Positions 34,467-43,409 of a DNA stretch of 64,000 nt are shown here, in pieces. Every line of letters starts with the position of its first letter. Position 1 is the first letter of the stretch. The stretch lies in contig NZ_QGLK01000001.1 in assembly GCF_003202755.1 (NCBI RefSeq), positions 124,001-188,000 of the forward strand, read 5' to 3'. Position numbers and translations under genes: made by a program. The DNA is from Bifidobacterium asteroides (GTDB lineage: Bacteria; Actinomycetota; Actinomycetes; Actinomycetales; Bifidobacteriaceae). The notes beneath the pieces were generated by a model that saw nothing but the letters and a program-made list of their open reading frames with translations, ran no database searches and was not told the DNA's origin.

Positions 34467-36932
34467 ATGTCTCGTCTGATCATCGTCTCCAACCGTTTGC
34501 CCATGTCCTTGCAGGCACAGGAGGACGGCTCTTACACCTTGCGCCAGAACGTGGGGGGACTGGCCACGGCCATCGGCCCCTACCACCGTTCCCATAAGGA
34601 CAGCCTCTGGATCGGCTGGAGCGGCATCGATCCGCAAAAGTACTCGGAAAAGGAGCTGGACCGCATCCGTCAGGCCTACCGGGAGAGCCGGTGCATTCCT
34701 ATCTTCCTGAGCAAGGAGGAGCTGAATGGATACTATGCCGGGTTCTCCAACAACACCCTCTGGCCGCTCTTCCATGACTTCTCGCATGAGGCCGTCTTCC
34801 GCCAGGAGGACTGGGAGATGTACCGCAAGGTCAACATGCGCTTCGCACAGGTGGTGGAGCCGCTCATCCGCAAGGGCGACACCATCTGGGTCCAGGACTA
34901 CCACCTGATGCTCCTGCCCAAGATGTTGCGCGAACGCTACCCCGATGCCTCCATCGGCTGGTTCCTGCACGTACCCTTCCCCAGCGCCGAGATCTTCCGC
35001 TCCCTGCCTTGGAGCCGCGAGATACTGGAGGGCGTCCTGGGCGCAAACCTGATCGGCTTCCATACCGTGGACTTCTCCGCCAGCTTCCTGGCCTCGCTGC
35101 ACAGGCTGCTGCCCGAACTGCCGGTCAACCGGGACGGCGTGGTCGAAATGCCTGACGGCCACCGAGCAGCCATCGACGCCTTCCCCATCGGCATCGACTA
35201 CAACCTCTACCGGCGTACCGCCCACTCCGGCCTGGCCCGGGCCATGCGTCGGGGAATCGACGAGGTCTGTGGCAAGTCCCCCCGTCATCGCTACCGCACC
35301 TCGGTGACTGCCGAGGGCGTGGCGGCCAACGAAGCCGCCACATCGGACGCCAACTGGTGGAGCCACTACATGGAGAAGGACATCCCCGAGTCCACGCTGG
35401 CCAAGCAGGCGGCTTCCTCGGTGGGCAGCCGCTCCAACAAGGTCATCGTTTCGGTGGACCGGCTGGACTACACCAAGGGTCTGCCCGAGCGGCTTCAGGC
35501 CTTCGGCCGCATGCTGGACAAGTACCCTGAGTGGGTGGGCCATGTCACCTACTACCTGCTGGCCACCCCCTCGCGCGAGGTCGTCGAGTCCTATCAGCGG
35601 CTCAAGGCCCAGGTGGACCAGTTGGTGGGGGAGATCAACGGCCGCTACTCCCTGTTGGCCTGGACCCCCATCCATTACATCACCCGCTCCCTGTCCATCA
35701 AGCCGGTCTGCGGCATCTACACGGCTGGAGACGTAGCCCTGGTCACCCCCCTGCGCGATGGGATGAACCTGGTGGCCAAGGAATACCTGGCCTGCCATGA
35801 CGGACGCGACGGCACCCTGGTCCTGTCGGACATGTGCGGGGCTGCCGACGAGCTGACCGATGCCTTCATCGTCAATCCTTACGACATCGACATGGTCTGC
35901 GAGGCCCTGCACAACGCTCTGGAGATCACCCCCGATGAGTCCAAGCGTCGCAACATCCGCATGCAGGCCCGACTCAAGGTGCGCACTGCAGCCAACTGGT
36001 GCACCTCGTTCCTCGACTCCCTGCGGCAGGTATCCACTCCGGGCATGACAGACAGGAGGCTGCGTATGGATCACCACAACGCCATCGTTCGTCAGTGGGA
36101 CGGCGCCCATCGTCGTCTGGTCCTGTGCGACTATGACGGGACGCTGACCCCGCTGGTTCGCCGTCCTGAGCGGGCCAAGCCCACCCAGGCCCTCCGCCGT
36201 TTACTGACCCAGGTGGGCAGCAATCCCGATGTGGACTTCCTGCTGGTCTCCGGCCGCAGCCATCAGATCATGCAGGACTGGTTCGGCGACCTGCCGGTGG
36301 GGCTGATTGCCGAGCACGGCGCTTGGAACCGCAACCTGCCCGGCAGCGACTCGGACGAGTGGCAGCGGGCGCAAGGCCTGCCCGACTCCGATACCTGGCA
36401 GAAGGTGATCCGGCCCATCATGGATGAGTCGGCCACCAGGGTCCCCAACTCCTTTGTGGAAAGCAAGTCCGATGCGGTGGCCTGGCACTACCGGATGAGC
36501 GATGCCCAGGTGGCCGACCATGAGCGTCAGGATCTGCTCCGTCGTCTGCGCGGCGTAGTAGTCGGCCTAGGACTGATGATCATGGAGAATTCCAAGGTCG
36601 TCGAGGTCACCCCCGTAGCCACCAGCAAGGGCCAGGCCATCCTGCCCTTCGTCAACAGCGATGACTACGACTTCATGATGGCTCTGGGCGACGATGAAAC
36701 CGACGAGACCATGTTCGCCGTGATGCCTGACAAGGGCTGGACCATCAAGGTCGGGCCCGGCCAGACCAAGGCCCGGCTGCGGGTCAACGATCCGACCGCG
36801 GTCACTCTGCTGCTGGCCGACCTGGGTGCCGGTGTGGCCCGTGACTCCAATGAGCCCGTGGCATCCCACGACTTCCGCGACGACCATACCGTGGTCGACG
36901 AGGCACATGCCCAGCTCACTGACGACAAGTAA
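34467..36932 (+). CDS. otsAB: Fused trehalose-6-phosphate synthase / trehalose-6-phosphate phosphatase
   Basis: An 821-residue bifunctional protein. Residues ~1-500 form a GT20 synthase (SNRLPMSL and the N-terminal glycine loop [43 protein letters not shown]) making trehalose-6-phosphate from UDP-glucose and glucose-6-phosphate. Residues ~550-800 form a HAD phosphatase (DYDGTLTPL with nucleophile Asp 555, [16 protein letters not shown]). The fusion channels both steps of trehalose synthesis into one chain. Start at 34467 because homology begins there. Between the two halves is a short linker, about residues 505-530. A TAGAGT -10-like element lies at 34337-34342. Confidence 0.94.
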   Translation: MSRLIIVSNRLPMSLQAQEDGSYTLRQNVGGLATAIGPYHRSHKDSLWIGWSGIDPQKYSEKELDRIRQAYRESRCIPIFLSKEELNGYYAGFSNNTLWPLFHDFSHEAVFRQEDWEMYRKVNMRFAQVVEPLIRKGDTIWVQDYHLMLLPKMLRERYPDASIGWFLHVPFPSAEIFRSLPWSREILEGVLGANLIGFHTVDFSASFLASLHRLLPELPVNRDGVVEMPDGHRAAIDAFPIGIDYNLYRRTAHSGLARAMRRGIDEVCGKSPRHRYRTSVTAEGVAANEAATSDANWWSHYMEKDIPESTLAKQAASSVGSRSNKVIVSVDRLDYTKGLPERLQAFGRMLDKYPEWVGHVTYYLLATPSREVVESYQRLKAQVDQLVGEINGRYSLLAWTPIHYITRSLSIKPVCGIYTAGDVALVTPLRDGMNLVAKEYLACHDGRDGTLVLSDMCGAADELTDAFIVNPYDIDMVCEALHNALEITPDESKRRNIRMQARLKVRTAANWCTSFLDSLRQVSTPGMTDRRLRMDHHNAIVRQWDGAHRRLVLCDYDGTLTPLVRRPERAKPTQALRRLLTQVGSNPDVDFLLVSGRSHQIMQDWFGDLPVGLIAEHGAWNRNLPGSDSDEWQRAQGLPDSDTWQKVIRPIMDESATRVPNSFVESKSDAVAWHYRMSDAQVADHERQDLLRRLRGVVVGLGLMIMENSKVVEVTPVATSKGQAILPFVNSDDYDFMMALGDDETDETMFAVMPDKGWTIKVGPGQTKARLRVNDPTAVTLLLADLGAGVARDSNEPVASHDFRDDHTVVDEAHAQLTDDK

Positions 36933-37389
36933 GGCAGGTCACCGCCAACCGCTACCGGTGGCAGCTAGTGAATGCCGGCAAGTTTACGAGTGGCTGGTGG
37001 CGATCACCAACCACCGGCGGCAGCCTGGAATGACTATGGTCGGTCTGGTGCGACCGTTGCCTTCTGTCGCCTGTTCTGTCTGTCGGTGGCGACTGGCGAG
37101 GGGTGCCGGTAACTATTGGCCACAGACGGACTTTTGCTCATCATGCCGACTTGTTTGTCCAGCTTGATCGCATTGGCGAACCAATCTGTCTGTTGGCACG
37201 CCGATCCGTCTGCTGCTGGTGACTCACCTGGTTATCGGCCTGGTTGTTTCAATCCTCTCTCATACTTGTCTGGTCCTCGGGTGCCCAAACGTCCGATTGC
37301 TCACATGTTTTGGTTTTCTGGCATGTTTGGGTGTCCACCATGTTGACGGCTGACCCCATTGGTCGGGCCCGGCCGACCATACTTGGAGC
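36933..37389. other. Intergenic region with hairpin and T/G-rich low-complexity sequence
   Basis: 457 bp without a credible ORF. GTGGCTGGTG (36990-36999) and CACCAACCAC (37005-37014) form a 10-bp hairpin with one mismatch and a 5-nt loop, possibly a terminator for the trehalose gene although no U-tract follows. From ~37030 to 37330 the plus strand is T/G/C-rich with recurring CTGTCTGT-like words. Nothing further recognised. Confidence 0.35.
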
Positions 37390-38655
37390 ATGGATACTTC
37401 AACAATCACCGCCTGTCTTGAGGCTGATCATGCCGCCGACCTGCGCACCGCCGCCCAACGTCTGAAAGGTGTTGCCCGCCATACCCTTATTGAGGAATCC
37501 GATGACCTGGGTGCTCGGATAGGCCATCGCGTTCTGCTCAAGCCGGAGAATCTGCAGCTGACCGGATCCTTCAAGATTCGCGGAGCTTATAACAAGGTGG
37601 CCTCGCTGAATCAGGACGAGCTGGACCGCGGCATCGTCACCGCTTCCGCTGGCAATCATGCCCAGGGGGTGGCTTTTGCCGCACGCAGTCGTGGCGCGAA
37701 GGCCACCATCGTCATGCCCCGAATCACGCCGCCGCTCAAGGTCGATGCCACTCGGGCCTATGGTGCCGAGGTTGTCCTGCAGGGTGAGGTCTTCGATGAA
37801 AGCTCTGATTACGCCCTGGGGTTGGCACGTGATCGCGGCATGACCTTCGTCCCGCCTTTTGACGACTACGAGGTCGTCTGTGGTCAGGGGACCATCGCCA
37901 TGGAAATTCTTCAGGATGTGCCCGATGTCACCGATATCGTGGTTCCCCTGGGTGGGGGCGGGCTGGGCGCCGGCGTGGCGCTCGCCGTAAAGACCTTCAA
38001 GCCTGAGGTCAGAGTCATCGGAGCCACCCCGGTCGGATCTCCGGCCTGGCGTGAATCTCTGACAGCTGGTCATGTGGTCGCAGCAGATCAGATGCGTACG
38101 GCTGCCGAGGGCGTAGCCGTCAGACGTCCCGGCGATCTGAACTATGCTCTGCTCAGCCGCTATATGGATGATCTGGTCCAGGTGACCGAAAGCGATATCT
38201 CCGAAATGATCCTATTCATGCTGGAGAAGCACAAACTGGTGGTCGAGGCGGCTGGCGCCGTCTCCCTGGCAGCACTGGGTCAGTTGGATCTACAATCCGA
38301 TGTCTTCCGATCGGCCCCGGGTCCGCATGTGATCGTCCCCATCATCTCGGGTGGCAATATCGATACGGTCACCATGGGTGCAGTCATCCAGCGGGGGATG
38401 ATCTCCCGCGGGCGCATCATGCAGTTCGGGGTGGAGTTGCCCGATGTCCCCGGCCAGCTGGTCAAGGTGGCCACGGTCCTGGCTGACCTGCGTGCCAATG
38501 TGATCGAGCTCAACCACGACCAGTTCAAATCCTCTGGCCACTATGACAACGGCGTGCTCTTGGAGGTAACTGTGGAGACCAACGGCCCCGATCACATCAC
38601 CCAGATTCTGGACACCTTGCGCAGCCACGGCTTCCAGGTCCATCAGAACTACTGA
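37390..38655 (+). CDS. ilvA: Threonine ammonia-lyase (threonine deaminase) with ACT domain
   Basis: 421-residue PLP enzyme converting threonine to 2-oxobutyrate, the first step of isoleucine synthesis. PLP lysine at residue 62 in GSFKIRGAYNK; SAGNHAQGVAFAA and the phosphate-binding GGGGLGAGVALA follow. The C-terminal ~80 residues (VELPDVPGQLVKVATVLADLRANVIELNHDQ) form a single ACT domain. The single-ACT length fits the shorter actinobacterial type. No Ile-biosynthesis neighbours in view. Confidence 0.94.
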   Translation: MDTSTITACLEADHAADLRTAAQRLKGVARHTLIEESDDLGARIGHRVLLKPENLQLTGSFKIRGAYNKVASLNQDELDRGIVTASAGNHAQGVAFAARSRGAKATIVMPRITPPLKVDATRAYGAEVVLQGEVFDESSDYALGLARDRGMTFVPPFDDYEVVCGQGTIAMEILQDVPDVTDIVVPLGGGGLGAGVALAVKTFKPEVRVIGATPVGSPAWRESLTAGHVVAADQMRTAAEGVAVRRPGDLNYALLSRYMDDLVQVTESDISEMILFMLEKHKLVVEAAGAVSLAALGQLDLQSDVFRSAPGPHVIVPIISGGNIDTVTMGAVIQRGMISRGRIMQFGVELPDVPGQLVKVATVLADLRANVIELNHDQFKSSGHYDNGVLLEVTVETNGPDHITQILDTLRSHGFQVHQNY

Positions 38656-38849
38656 GCACTATGTTCCGATTGGATCCGGTGCCTGTGCCTGGCATCCGAT
38701 GTTCGGGGACAATGATGGACGATGATTATCGCCGGGAGAACAGTCAGAATGGTCGACGCCTTTGCTGGGCTTGGCTGATGGGCCCTGCTGGTTCTTAAAG
38801 GGCCAATCTATGGCGATTCTTGTGCTGCTTTGCGTCTCATCACAGTCGG

Positions 38850-38864
38850 AGTCCCTCTCTTGAT
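38850..38864 (+). repeat. 15-bp direct repeat, left end of plasmid relic
   Basis: AGTCCCTCTCTTGAT, identical to 43115-43129. It lies within the 3' part of the repA remnant. Confidence 0.7.
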
Positions 38865-39186
38865 GCTCTCATGAGGCCTGCCCTCTGCGCCGGCATCGGT
38901 CAGGGCCGCGACCCAGAGAGCGGCCGCATGCTTCAGCGACTGCTTGAATCTGGTGACGAGGTTTCGTGTTTTGGCGTAGTTCGAGCCCATTTGGTTCTGG
39001 AGCGAATTCCGTACCCCGGCCTGTGGAGGGGAGCATGATGACGCGGCTGGTCTTGTGCTTCTTCTGGCGCGCGACTTGGGTGCTAATCCGCACCATGAGC
39101 AGCCTGGCCTTCTTCCCGTACGGCCAGATGTGGGTGGTGCCCTTCCCCGGGGTCGTCACGGTCTGCGGGTGGAGGACGTAGGTATA
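38850..39186 (-). pseudogene. repA plasmid replication initiator remnant, truncated and frameshifted
   Basis: Read on the minus strand from 39186, the frame gives TTPGKGTTHIWPYGKKARLL followed by MVRISTQVARQ, the hallmark of the actinobacterial plasmid RepA C-terminal family (..WPYGKKARLL...STQ..). Near 38990-39010 the frame is lost: coding sense continues one base out of register as QNQMGSNYAKTRNLVTRF and KQSLKHAAALWVAALTD, fitting a single-base indel. The N-terminal portion expected of a full RepA (roughly 80 or more residues) is absent, cut off where the ABC ATPase gene ends. The 3' end runs into the 15-bp repeat. Not functional. Confidence 0.65.
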
Positions 39187-39858
39187 TCAGCCTATCTCGA
39201 TAATCGACGAACAGATTTGCTTTATTTCTTCATTGTGCGTTGAGATGATGACGGCGGCACCTTGTTGGGCAAGTTCGCACAGTATACGTATTACGACGTT
39301 AGCGTTGTCTTGATCCAGCGCAGATGTCGGCTCGTCTGCAAGAATGACACTCGGCTGTTTGAGCAGGAGCCTTGCGAGGGCGATTCTCTGTTGTTCCCCG
39401 CCCGATAGGGTGTAAATCTTTTTCTTCTGTGAGCCATTCATCCCGACGATGTCAAGTACGCTGTCGATTCGTTCGTCCCGTTCCTTGCGATGCTCGCGCT
39501 TCTTCATTTTGAGGGGAATCTGCAGGTTACGCGATACGTTCCACTGTTCGACAAGACCATAGTTCTGGAATAGAAATCCTATGTTTTCGCGAAGACACAC
39601 TCGCTGTCCCTTCCTGCTCTTATGTAAGTAACCGGAACGGAATGTCCCTTCGTTGTAAGTGACCGATCCTTCATCGAAGTCCTCCAACAAGCCGACGCAG
39701 TTGAGCAGGGTCGTCTTGCCTGCACCGGACGGCCCGCTCACTGCGATTATGGAACCAGGTCCAGCGTCGAAGGACAGTCTCGACCATAAGGTGTGTTCTG
39801 CAAATCTCTTGGTAAGTCCTTCGACTTTCAATGTCGGCTGCATGCCTGCGTCTGTCAT
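39187..39858 (-). CDS. Bacteriocin-type ABC transporter ATP-binding protein (lactococcin 972 group)
   Basis: 223 residues: Walker A GPSGAGKTT, Q-loop FLFQNYGLVEQW, signature LSGGEQQRIALARLLL, Walker B VILADEPTSALD and switch His in ISTHNEE. The sequence style (GFLFQNYGLVE, NAN..V..I) matches the ATPases found beside lactococcin-972-like peptide genes. The start at 39858 is chosen because GGAGGGAG lies 6 nt upstream; the frame is open to 39996 without support. It follows the membrane partner by 25 nt. Inference: exports, or protects against, a secreted peptide whose gene is now broken. Confidence 0.85.
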   Translation of the reverse strand: MTDAGMQPTLKVEGLTKRFAEHTLWSRLSFDAGPGSIIAVSGPSGAGKTTLLNCVGLLEDFDEGSVTYNEGTFRSGYLHKSRKGQRVCLRENIGFLFQNYGLVEQWNVSRNLQIPLKMKKREHRKERDERIDSVLDIVGMNGSQKKKIYTLSGGEQQRIALARLLLKQPSVILADEPTSALDQDNANVVIRILCELAQQGAAVIISTHNEEIKQICSSIIEIG

Positions 39859-39883
39859 ATGCATCTCCCTCCGCACCGCGGAT

Positions 39884-41971
39884 TCACGGGCGTTTGATGT
39901 CGTCGGCACGGAACCTTGATTCGTATGCCGATACGGTAATGGCCATGATGAGGCTGGATCCGGCGAAGAGCAATGTTCCAGCCACCAGATCCGCAACCTT
40001 GTTCATCGAGCCGATCATGCCGACTGCCATGAGGGTCAGCAGTACCCCGGTATTCTGCATGATAAGGAAGCCTCCATGTCTTCTGAAAAACCCGTATCCA
40101 TGGATGAATTGGACGAAGGAGAGCCTGCGTCGTCTTGCGCAATACGCGGCCGAGCACACAAGGATGGCCATCATGGCAGCGGCCAGACCGAACGATATGG
40201 CTATAATGTCCCCGCGTTGCTCGTTCCTGGATAATGACAACGTATACGCCACCGAGTCTTTGGCGTTGTCAATACCCTGGAAGTATCCAGAGATTCCATA
40301 ATGGTCCAGCTTGCTTTGCAAGAGTTCCGGATCAGAGAACAATACACTATCGCTTGATGTGTATGACAGGTATACCATGGGGCTGATCAACCCTGACGAT
40401 GGGGATGTGACGGCTACCACTGGATCTTTCAAAGACAGCTTCTGCTGATCTTCCGCAGGCATGAACTGGGTCCCCGAGAAGAGAGATATGTCTTGGCCCG
40501 AACGTGTGCGGACCAGGACGCCGTGAGGGTTGCAGGAATATGGTTTCTGTTTCCGGGTAACACCCAGTTGGCACTGTGTCTTGAAATATTCGGCGTATTT
40601 CTTCAACAAGGCTCCGGGGTCCCCTTTATATGATGAAGGCACCAGGAGTGTGAAAGCCCCGATATCTCTTTCAGACACTCTAACCGGTTTCCCATCAAGT
40701 CCGGCAATGGGTTGTTTGTCAAGATAGTTCGGGCTCACTATCATCGAATCGGATCCGTCCGGTTCGTAAGGATCATTGTTCCCATCAGCGGGACGAACGG
40801 AGTCACCGTTATACCCGACCAACATCGCCTTCCCTCTACTGTCAAGATCCTCGATCACTTTCATCAGGGGAGGCGCTGCCCGGAGCATATCCTCCTGTGT
40901 GATGTTGATTTTGATTGAAAACCTCAGGACATATTGATCCGAGATGCGAGACCACTGTGCCAAGGACCGGCTGGTGCTCTGTACCGCGCTGATTCTATTC
41001 AGAGAACCGCTGATGGTGCCAAAGAGAACAGCCACCACCATGAACTGGGCAAAACCCGCGATGATGCCATCACGGAGTTCGTTACCCTCTCCGTTGAGAA
41101 CGGCGGGTATTCGATCGCGGAATGTACTGGCACCACCTAAAGCCAACGCCAGGAAGACAAGATATGCTGTCAATACAGCCACGGCGATAAACAGCGCTCG
41201 AAGGAGTCGCCAAATCTGGTGGAAGTTATTGATAAACCAGAGGAAAGGTAATCCCACTAAGGTAATTGTCACCAATCCCACGGCGAGTGTGGCGAGCAGT
41301 GACACCAGCTCGCCGACGAGTATCCTTCCGCTGGTATAACCGTGCATCGCCTTGATCGCGTGTATCTTCCTGTTCCTGGACAGGGAATACGCGGTGGAAA
41401 CCACCAATGTGATGGCGATGATAACGACTCCCGCCCAAAGGCCACCCTTCCCTAACGCGTATATCATCGCAGCTATCCAGAAGCCTCGTGACCAGAGGCT
41501 TTGTGATTCGTCAACCACTATCCGGGAACGTGACAAAGCCTTGGCGAGCTGTTCCATATGCGACCTATCCGCATTGGTCGCATAGCTTCCGCGCAAGTCC
41601 TGGGTGGTAATCTCTTCAAAAGAAACTACTTTCGTTGACTGGTCACGCGTTGAAAAGGAAGGATAATCGTACCCTCCATTTCGTTGAAAAGACTTTTGGT
41701 CACCCACAAAGGCCACGAGAACACGAGACTTCATTGAATCACGAAATGAAGGTTGGATTTTGAAGACATTAATCCCTAAATTTCTTGATGCTTGAGCAAT
41801 CGCACGCACAGCATCCGCCTTCGTCGCGGTATCAACCCTCTCGACGGTGAAAGAGGTACCGGTACCAGCTGGAAGCTCCTGGTCGATAGTGATAAGCATC
41901 TCGAATGTCACCACCATGGTGAGAATCAAGGAAGCCCAAATCGTCAACCGTTGAATCCAGTGAATTCGCAA
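39884..41971 (-). CDS. Bacteriocin-associated seven-TM membrane protein (immunity/export type)
   Basis: 695 residues. One N-terminal transmembrane helix is followed by a ~150-residue outside domain, a block of helices (about 165-310), a second ~230-residue outside domain (about 320-550) and three C-terminal helices. This is the layout of the DUF1430 / 'bacteriocin-associated integral membrane protein' family encoded with lactococcin-972-like peptides. The start is a TTG at 41971 preceded by GTGAGGTGA. Codon use is AT-richer than in chromosomal neighbours. Partner of the ATPase at 39187-39858; together they form an FtsX/MacB-like exporter or immunity complex. Confidence 0.82.
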   Translation of the reverse strand: MRIHWIQRLTIWASLILTMVVTFEMLITIDQELPAGTGTSFTVERVDTATKADAVRAIAQASRNLGINVFKIQPSFRDSMKSRVLVAFVGDQKSFQRNGGYDYPSFSTRDQSTKVVSFEEITTQDLRGSYATNADRSHMEQLAKALSRSRIVVDESQSLWSRGFWIAAMIYALGKGGLWAGVVIIAITLVVSTAYSLSRNRKIHAIKAMHGYTSGRILVGELVSLLATLAVGLVTITLVGLPFLWFINNFHQIWRLLRALFIAVAVLTAYLVFLALALGGASTFRDRIPAVLNGEGNELRDGIIAGFAQFMVVAVLFGTISGSLNRISAVQSTSRSLAQWSRISDQYVLRFSIKINITQEDMLRAAPPLMKVIEDLDSRGKAMLVGYNGDSVRPADGNNDPYEPDGSDSMIVSPNYLDKQPIAGLDGKPVRVSERDIGAFTLLVPSSYKGDPGALLKKYAEYFKTQCQLGVTRKQKPYSCNPHGVLVRTRSGQDISLFSGTQFMPAEDQQKLSLKDPVVAVTSPSSGLISPMVYLSYTSSDSVLFSDPELLQSKLDHYGISGYFQGIDNAKDSVAYTLSLSRNEQRGDIIAISFGLAAAMMAILVCSAAYCARRRRLSFVQFIHGYGFFRRHGGFLIMQNTGVLLTLMAVGMIGSMNKVADLVAGTLLFAGSSLIMAITVSAYESRFRADDIKRP

Positions 41972-41977
41972 ATCACC

Positions 41978-42067
41978 TCACCCACTCAAAACAAAGAGCA
42001 GACACATGCCGGCCGACAAGGCAGGAGCTGCCATTCATGAAGCAATAACTTTCCCAAACTTCCTCAT
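41978..42067 (-). pseudogene. Broken secreted-peptide (bacteriocin precursor) gene: signal-peptide stub
   Basis: On the minus strand AAAGGAG lies a few bases before ATG at 42067. The frame reads MRKFGKVIAS, meets TGA (42035-42037), then continues MAAPALSAGMCLLFVLSG to a second TGA at 41978-41980. Read through the first stop, this is a typical signal peptide: basic start, hydrophobic core, small residues. It sits exactly where the lactococcin-972-like precursor should be, immediately upstream of the membrane protein. No mature peptide region follows. Inference: the bacteriocin has been deleted and only its start remains. Confidence 0.5.
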
Positions 42068-42314
42068 AGTCTTCTCCTTTGAAAGCAAATATGAGGCGAA
42101 AACGTTCCACCGCTGACTATTCTACTCCATAAACACAGCTAACTCATTCCGGCCTCTCACACATTGAGACTGCTCTCATGTCACTGACACCGATGTGGAA
42201 ATCCGAACTGGTACGATGACGCCACCACTCCTGGAACAATACCCCTGCCGGAATTCGAACAACACATAAAAGACCAGTTTGCTTGGTTACACTCACACCA
42301 TGAGCATGGGATGT

Positions 42315-42905
42315 TTAGTGGATGCAGTGCGGAATCATGTAGAGGATTCCGCTGGTGATGACACTGGTGGGGATGCCGGCGGTCAGCCATTTGCGGATCT
42401 GATGTCAGTCGAGTCGGATGCTCATTCGTCCGATCTGCTCGCTGGCCTGTCGATTGAGTGAGGCCAGGGCCTCGTCGAGGTGCCGTGGACGTTGTGGGCG
42501 AGCGAGTCGAGCCTGCTTTTCTGCTTGCTCTGCAGGCTTAAGAGCTGCTCGTTCACGTGCCGCTGCTAGTCGTACATTTTCCTGAGCTGTGTTTCGTCCC
42601 TGCTGGCCGTTTGCTCCACGCTCTCCTCGAATGCCTTGTAGCCAGAGAGGATGACCTTCCTTGAGGCTTCGTTCTGCCTGTCGCCTGAGTCCTCTAATCG
42701 CTGCAAGCTGGTCAACAGCATCTGGTTGGCCTGTTCCATCGTGGAGGTTATCGTCTCCAACTACTCCCTGAGGTTCACCTGGCGGCTGGTGACGAGCTGT
42801 ATCTGCGCGCCCTGGTAGTTCCTGAGCTCCTCGAGTACATGCCTCGTCTCGCGCCGTTGCGCGCTCAGGTCCTCCTCGTTGCTCTGGTTTGGGTTCTCGT
42901 CCATG
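42315..42905 (-). pseudogene. Broken plasmid mobilisation-type coiled-coil protein with C-terminal membrane anchor
   Basis: Start ATG at 42905 with GAGGAG upstream. The frame gives MDENPNQSNEEDLSAQRRET and a long charged coiled coil, interrupted by two in-frame TAG codons (42761-42763 and 42566-42568), each explicable as a Gln CAG changed to TAG. A frameshift near 42480 and a TGA at 42405-42407 follow, before a hydrophobic tail IRKWLTAGIPTSVITSGILY ending at 42315. A coiled coil with a C-terminal membrane helix resembles accessory mobilisation proteins of small plasmids. A second overlapping fragment upstream (GIGETPIEKLHEQIKSVAGE) may be the tail of a relaxase-type gene. Family assignment tentative. 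Confidence 0.5.
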
Positions 42906-43114
42906 TCTCCTCGTTTCGTCCGGCAGCGATTGTAGTTCCCCGGCCACGCTCTTAATCTGTTCGTGCAGCTTCTCGATGGGCGTCTCCCCAATGCCCGTGA
43001 GGCGAAGTTATCCACGGTCAAAATCAAAAATTCAAGTTTTCTTGTATAGGTATATAGGGGGACCTCTCGTTAGCCTCACTGCGAGTATGGTTAAGAGGGT
43101 TTTGCTGCATTCAA

Positions 43115-43129
43115 AGTCCCTCTCTTGAT
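43115..43129 (+). repeat. 15-bp direct repeat, right end of plasmid relic
   Basis: AGTCCCTCTCTTGAT, identical to 38850-38864. The bases just inside it encode, on the minus strand, the short tail LNAAKPS and a stop that completes the repA frame when the two copies are joined. Confidence 0.7.
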
Positions 43130-43295
43130 TTGGCCTGATTGTGGCTTGTCTGGGCGTGATTGCTGTCTGCGCTGGTTGATGCACTTGGGGTGTGTTGATG
43201 ATGGCGGTTTCGTGATTGCTGGTGGGTCTGATGCTTGGGTGGTTACGTTTGGTGGGCTGTGATTGCATGGATGTGGTGGGCTGTTTTTGGGTCGT

Positions 43296-43334
43296 TTACG
43301 ATACATAAGAAATAAACTAGGCTACGTATCGTAA
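43296..43334. promoter_or_regulatory. Spaced inverted repeat TTACGATAC / GTATCGTAA
   Basis: Perfect 9-bp arms at 43296-43304 and 43326-43334 with a 21-nt AT-rich spacer, and a third near-copy TTACGACAC at about 43376-43384. It has the look of a TetR-type operator around a promoter, but no regulator or gene start lies next to it; it may be a leftover of a lost gene. Confidence 0.4.
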
Positions 43335-43409
43335 TCAGTGGCGGAACGCCAGAATTAATCCACTATTTTGCTTGTTACGACACATAGCCTGGTTCAGATA
43401 TCCGAAACT

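Larger units (their letters stand above)
38850..43129. mobile_element. Integrated, decayed plasmid carrying a lactococcin-972-type export module
   Basis: About 4.28 kb bounded by 15-bp perfect direct repeats (38850-38864 and 43115-43129). All contents are on the minus strand and more AT-rich than the chromosome around them: a broken repA fragment, a bacteriocin-type ABC ATPase, a seven-TM immunity-type membrane protein, a stub of a secreted-peptide gene and a broken mobilisation-like coiled-coil gene. Joining the two repeat copies, as in a circle, continues the shifted repA frame through IKRGT into LNAAKPS and a stop. This supports recombination between chromosome and plasmid at the repA 3' end. 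Boundaries are inferred from the repeat; no integrase is visible. Confidence 0.6.

Noticed and set aside
34125-36110. Very long minus-strand ORF (661 codons) opposite the trehalose enzyme
   Set aside because: Exact antisense of a gene with complete catalytic motifs; the frame is open because of GC-rich third positions. No recognisable protein features.
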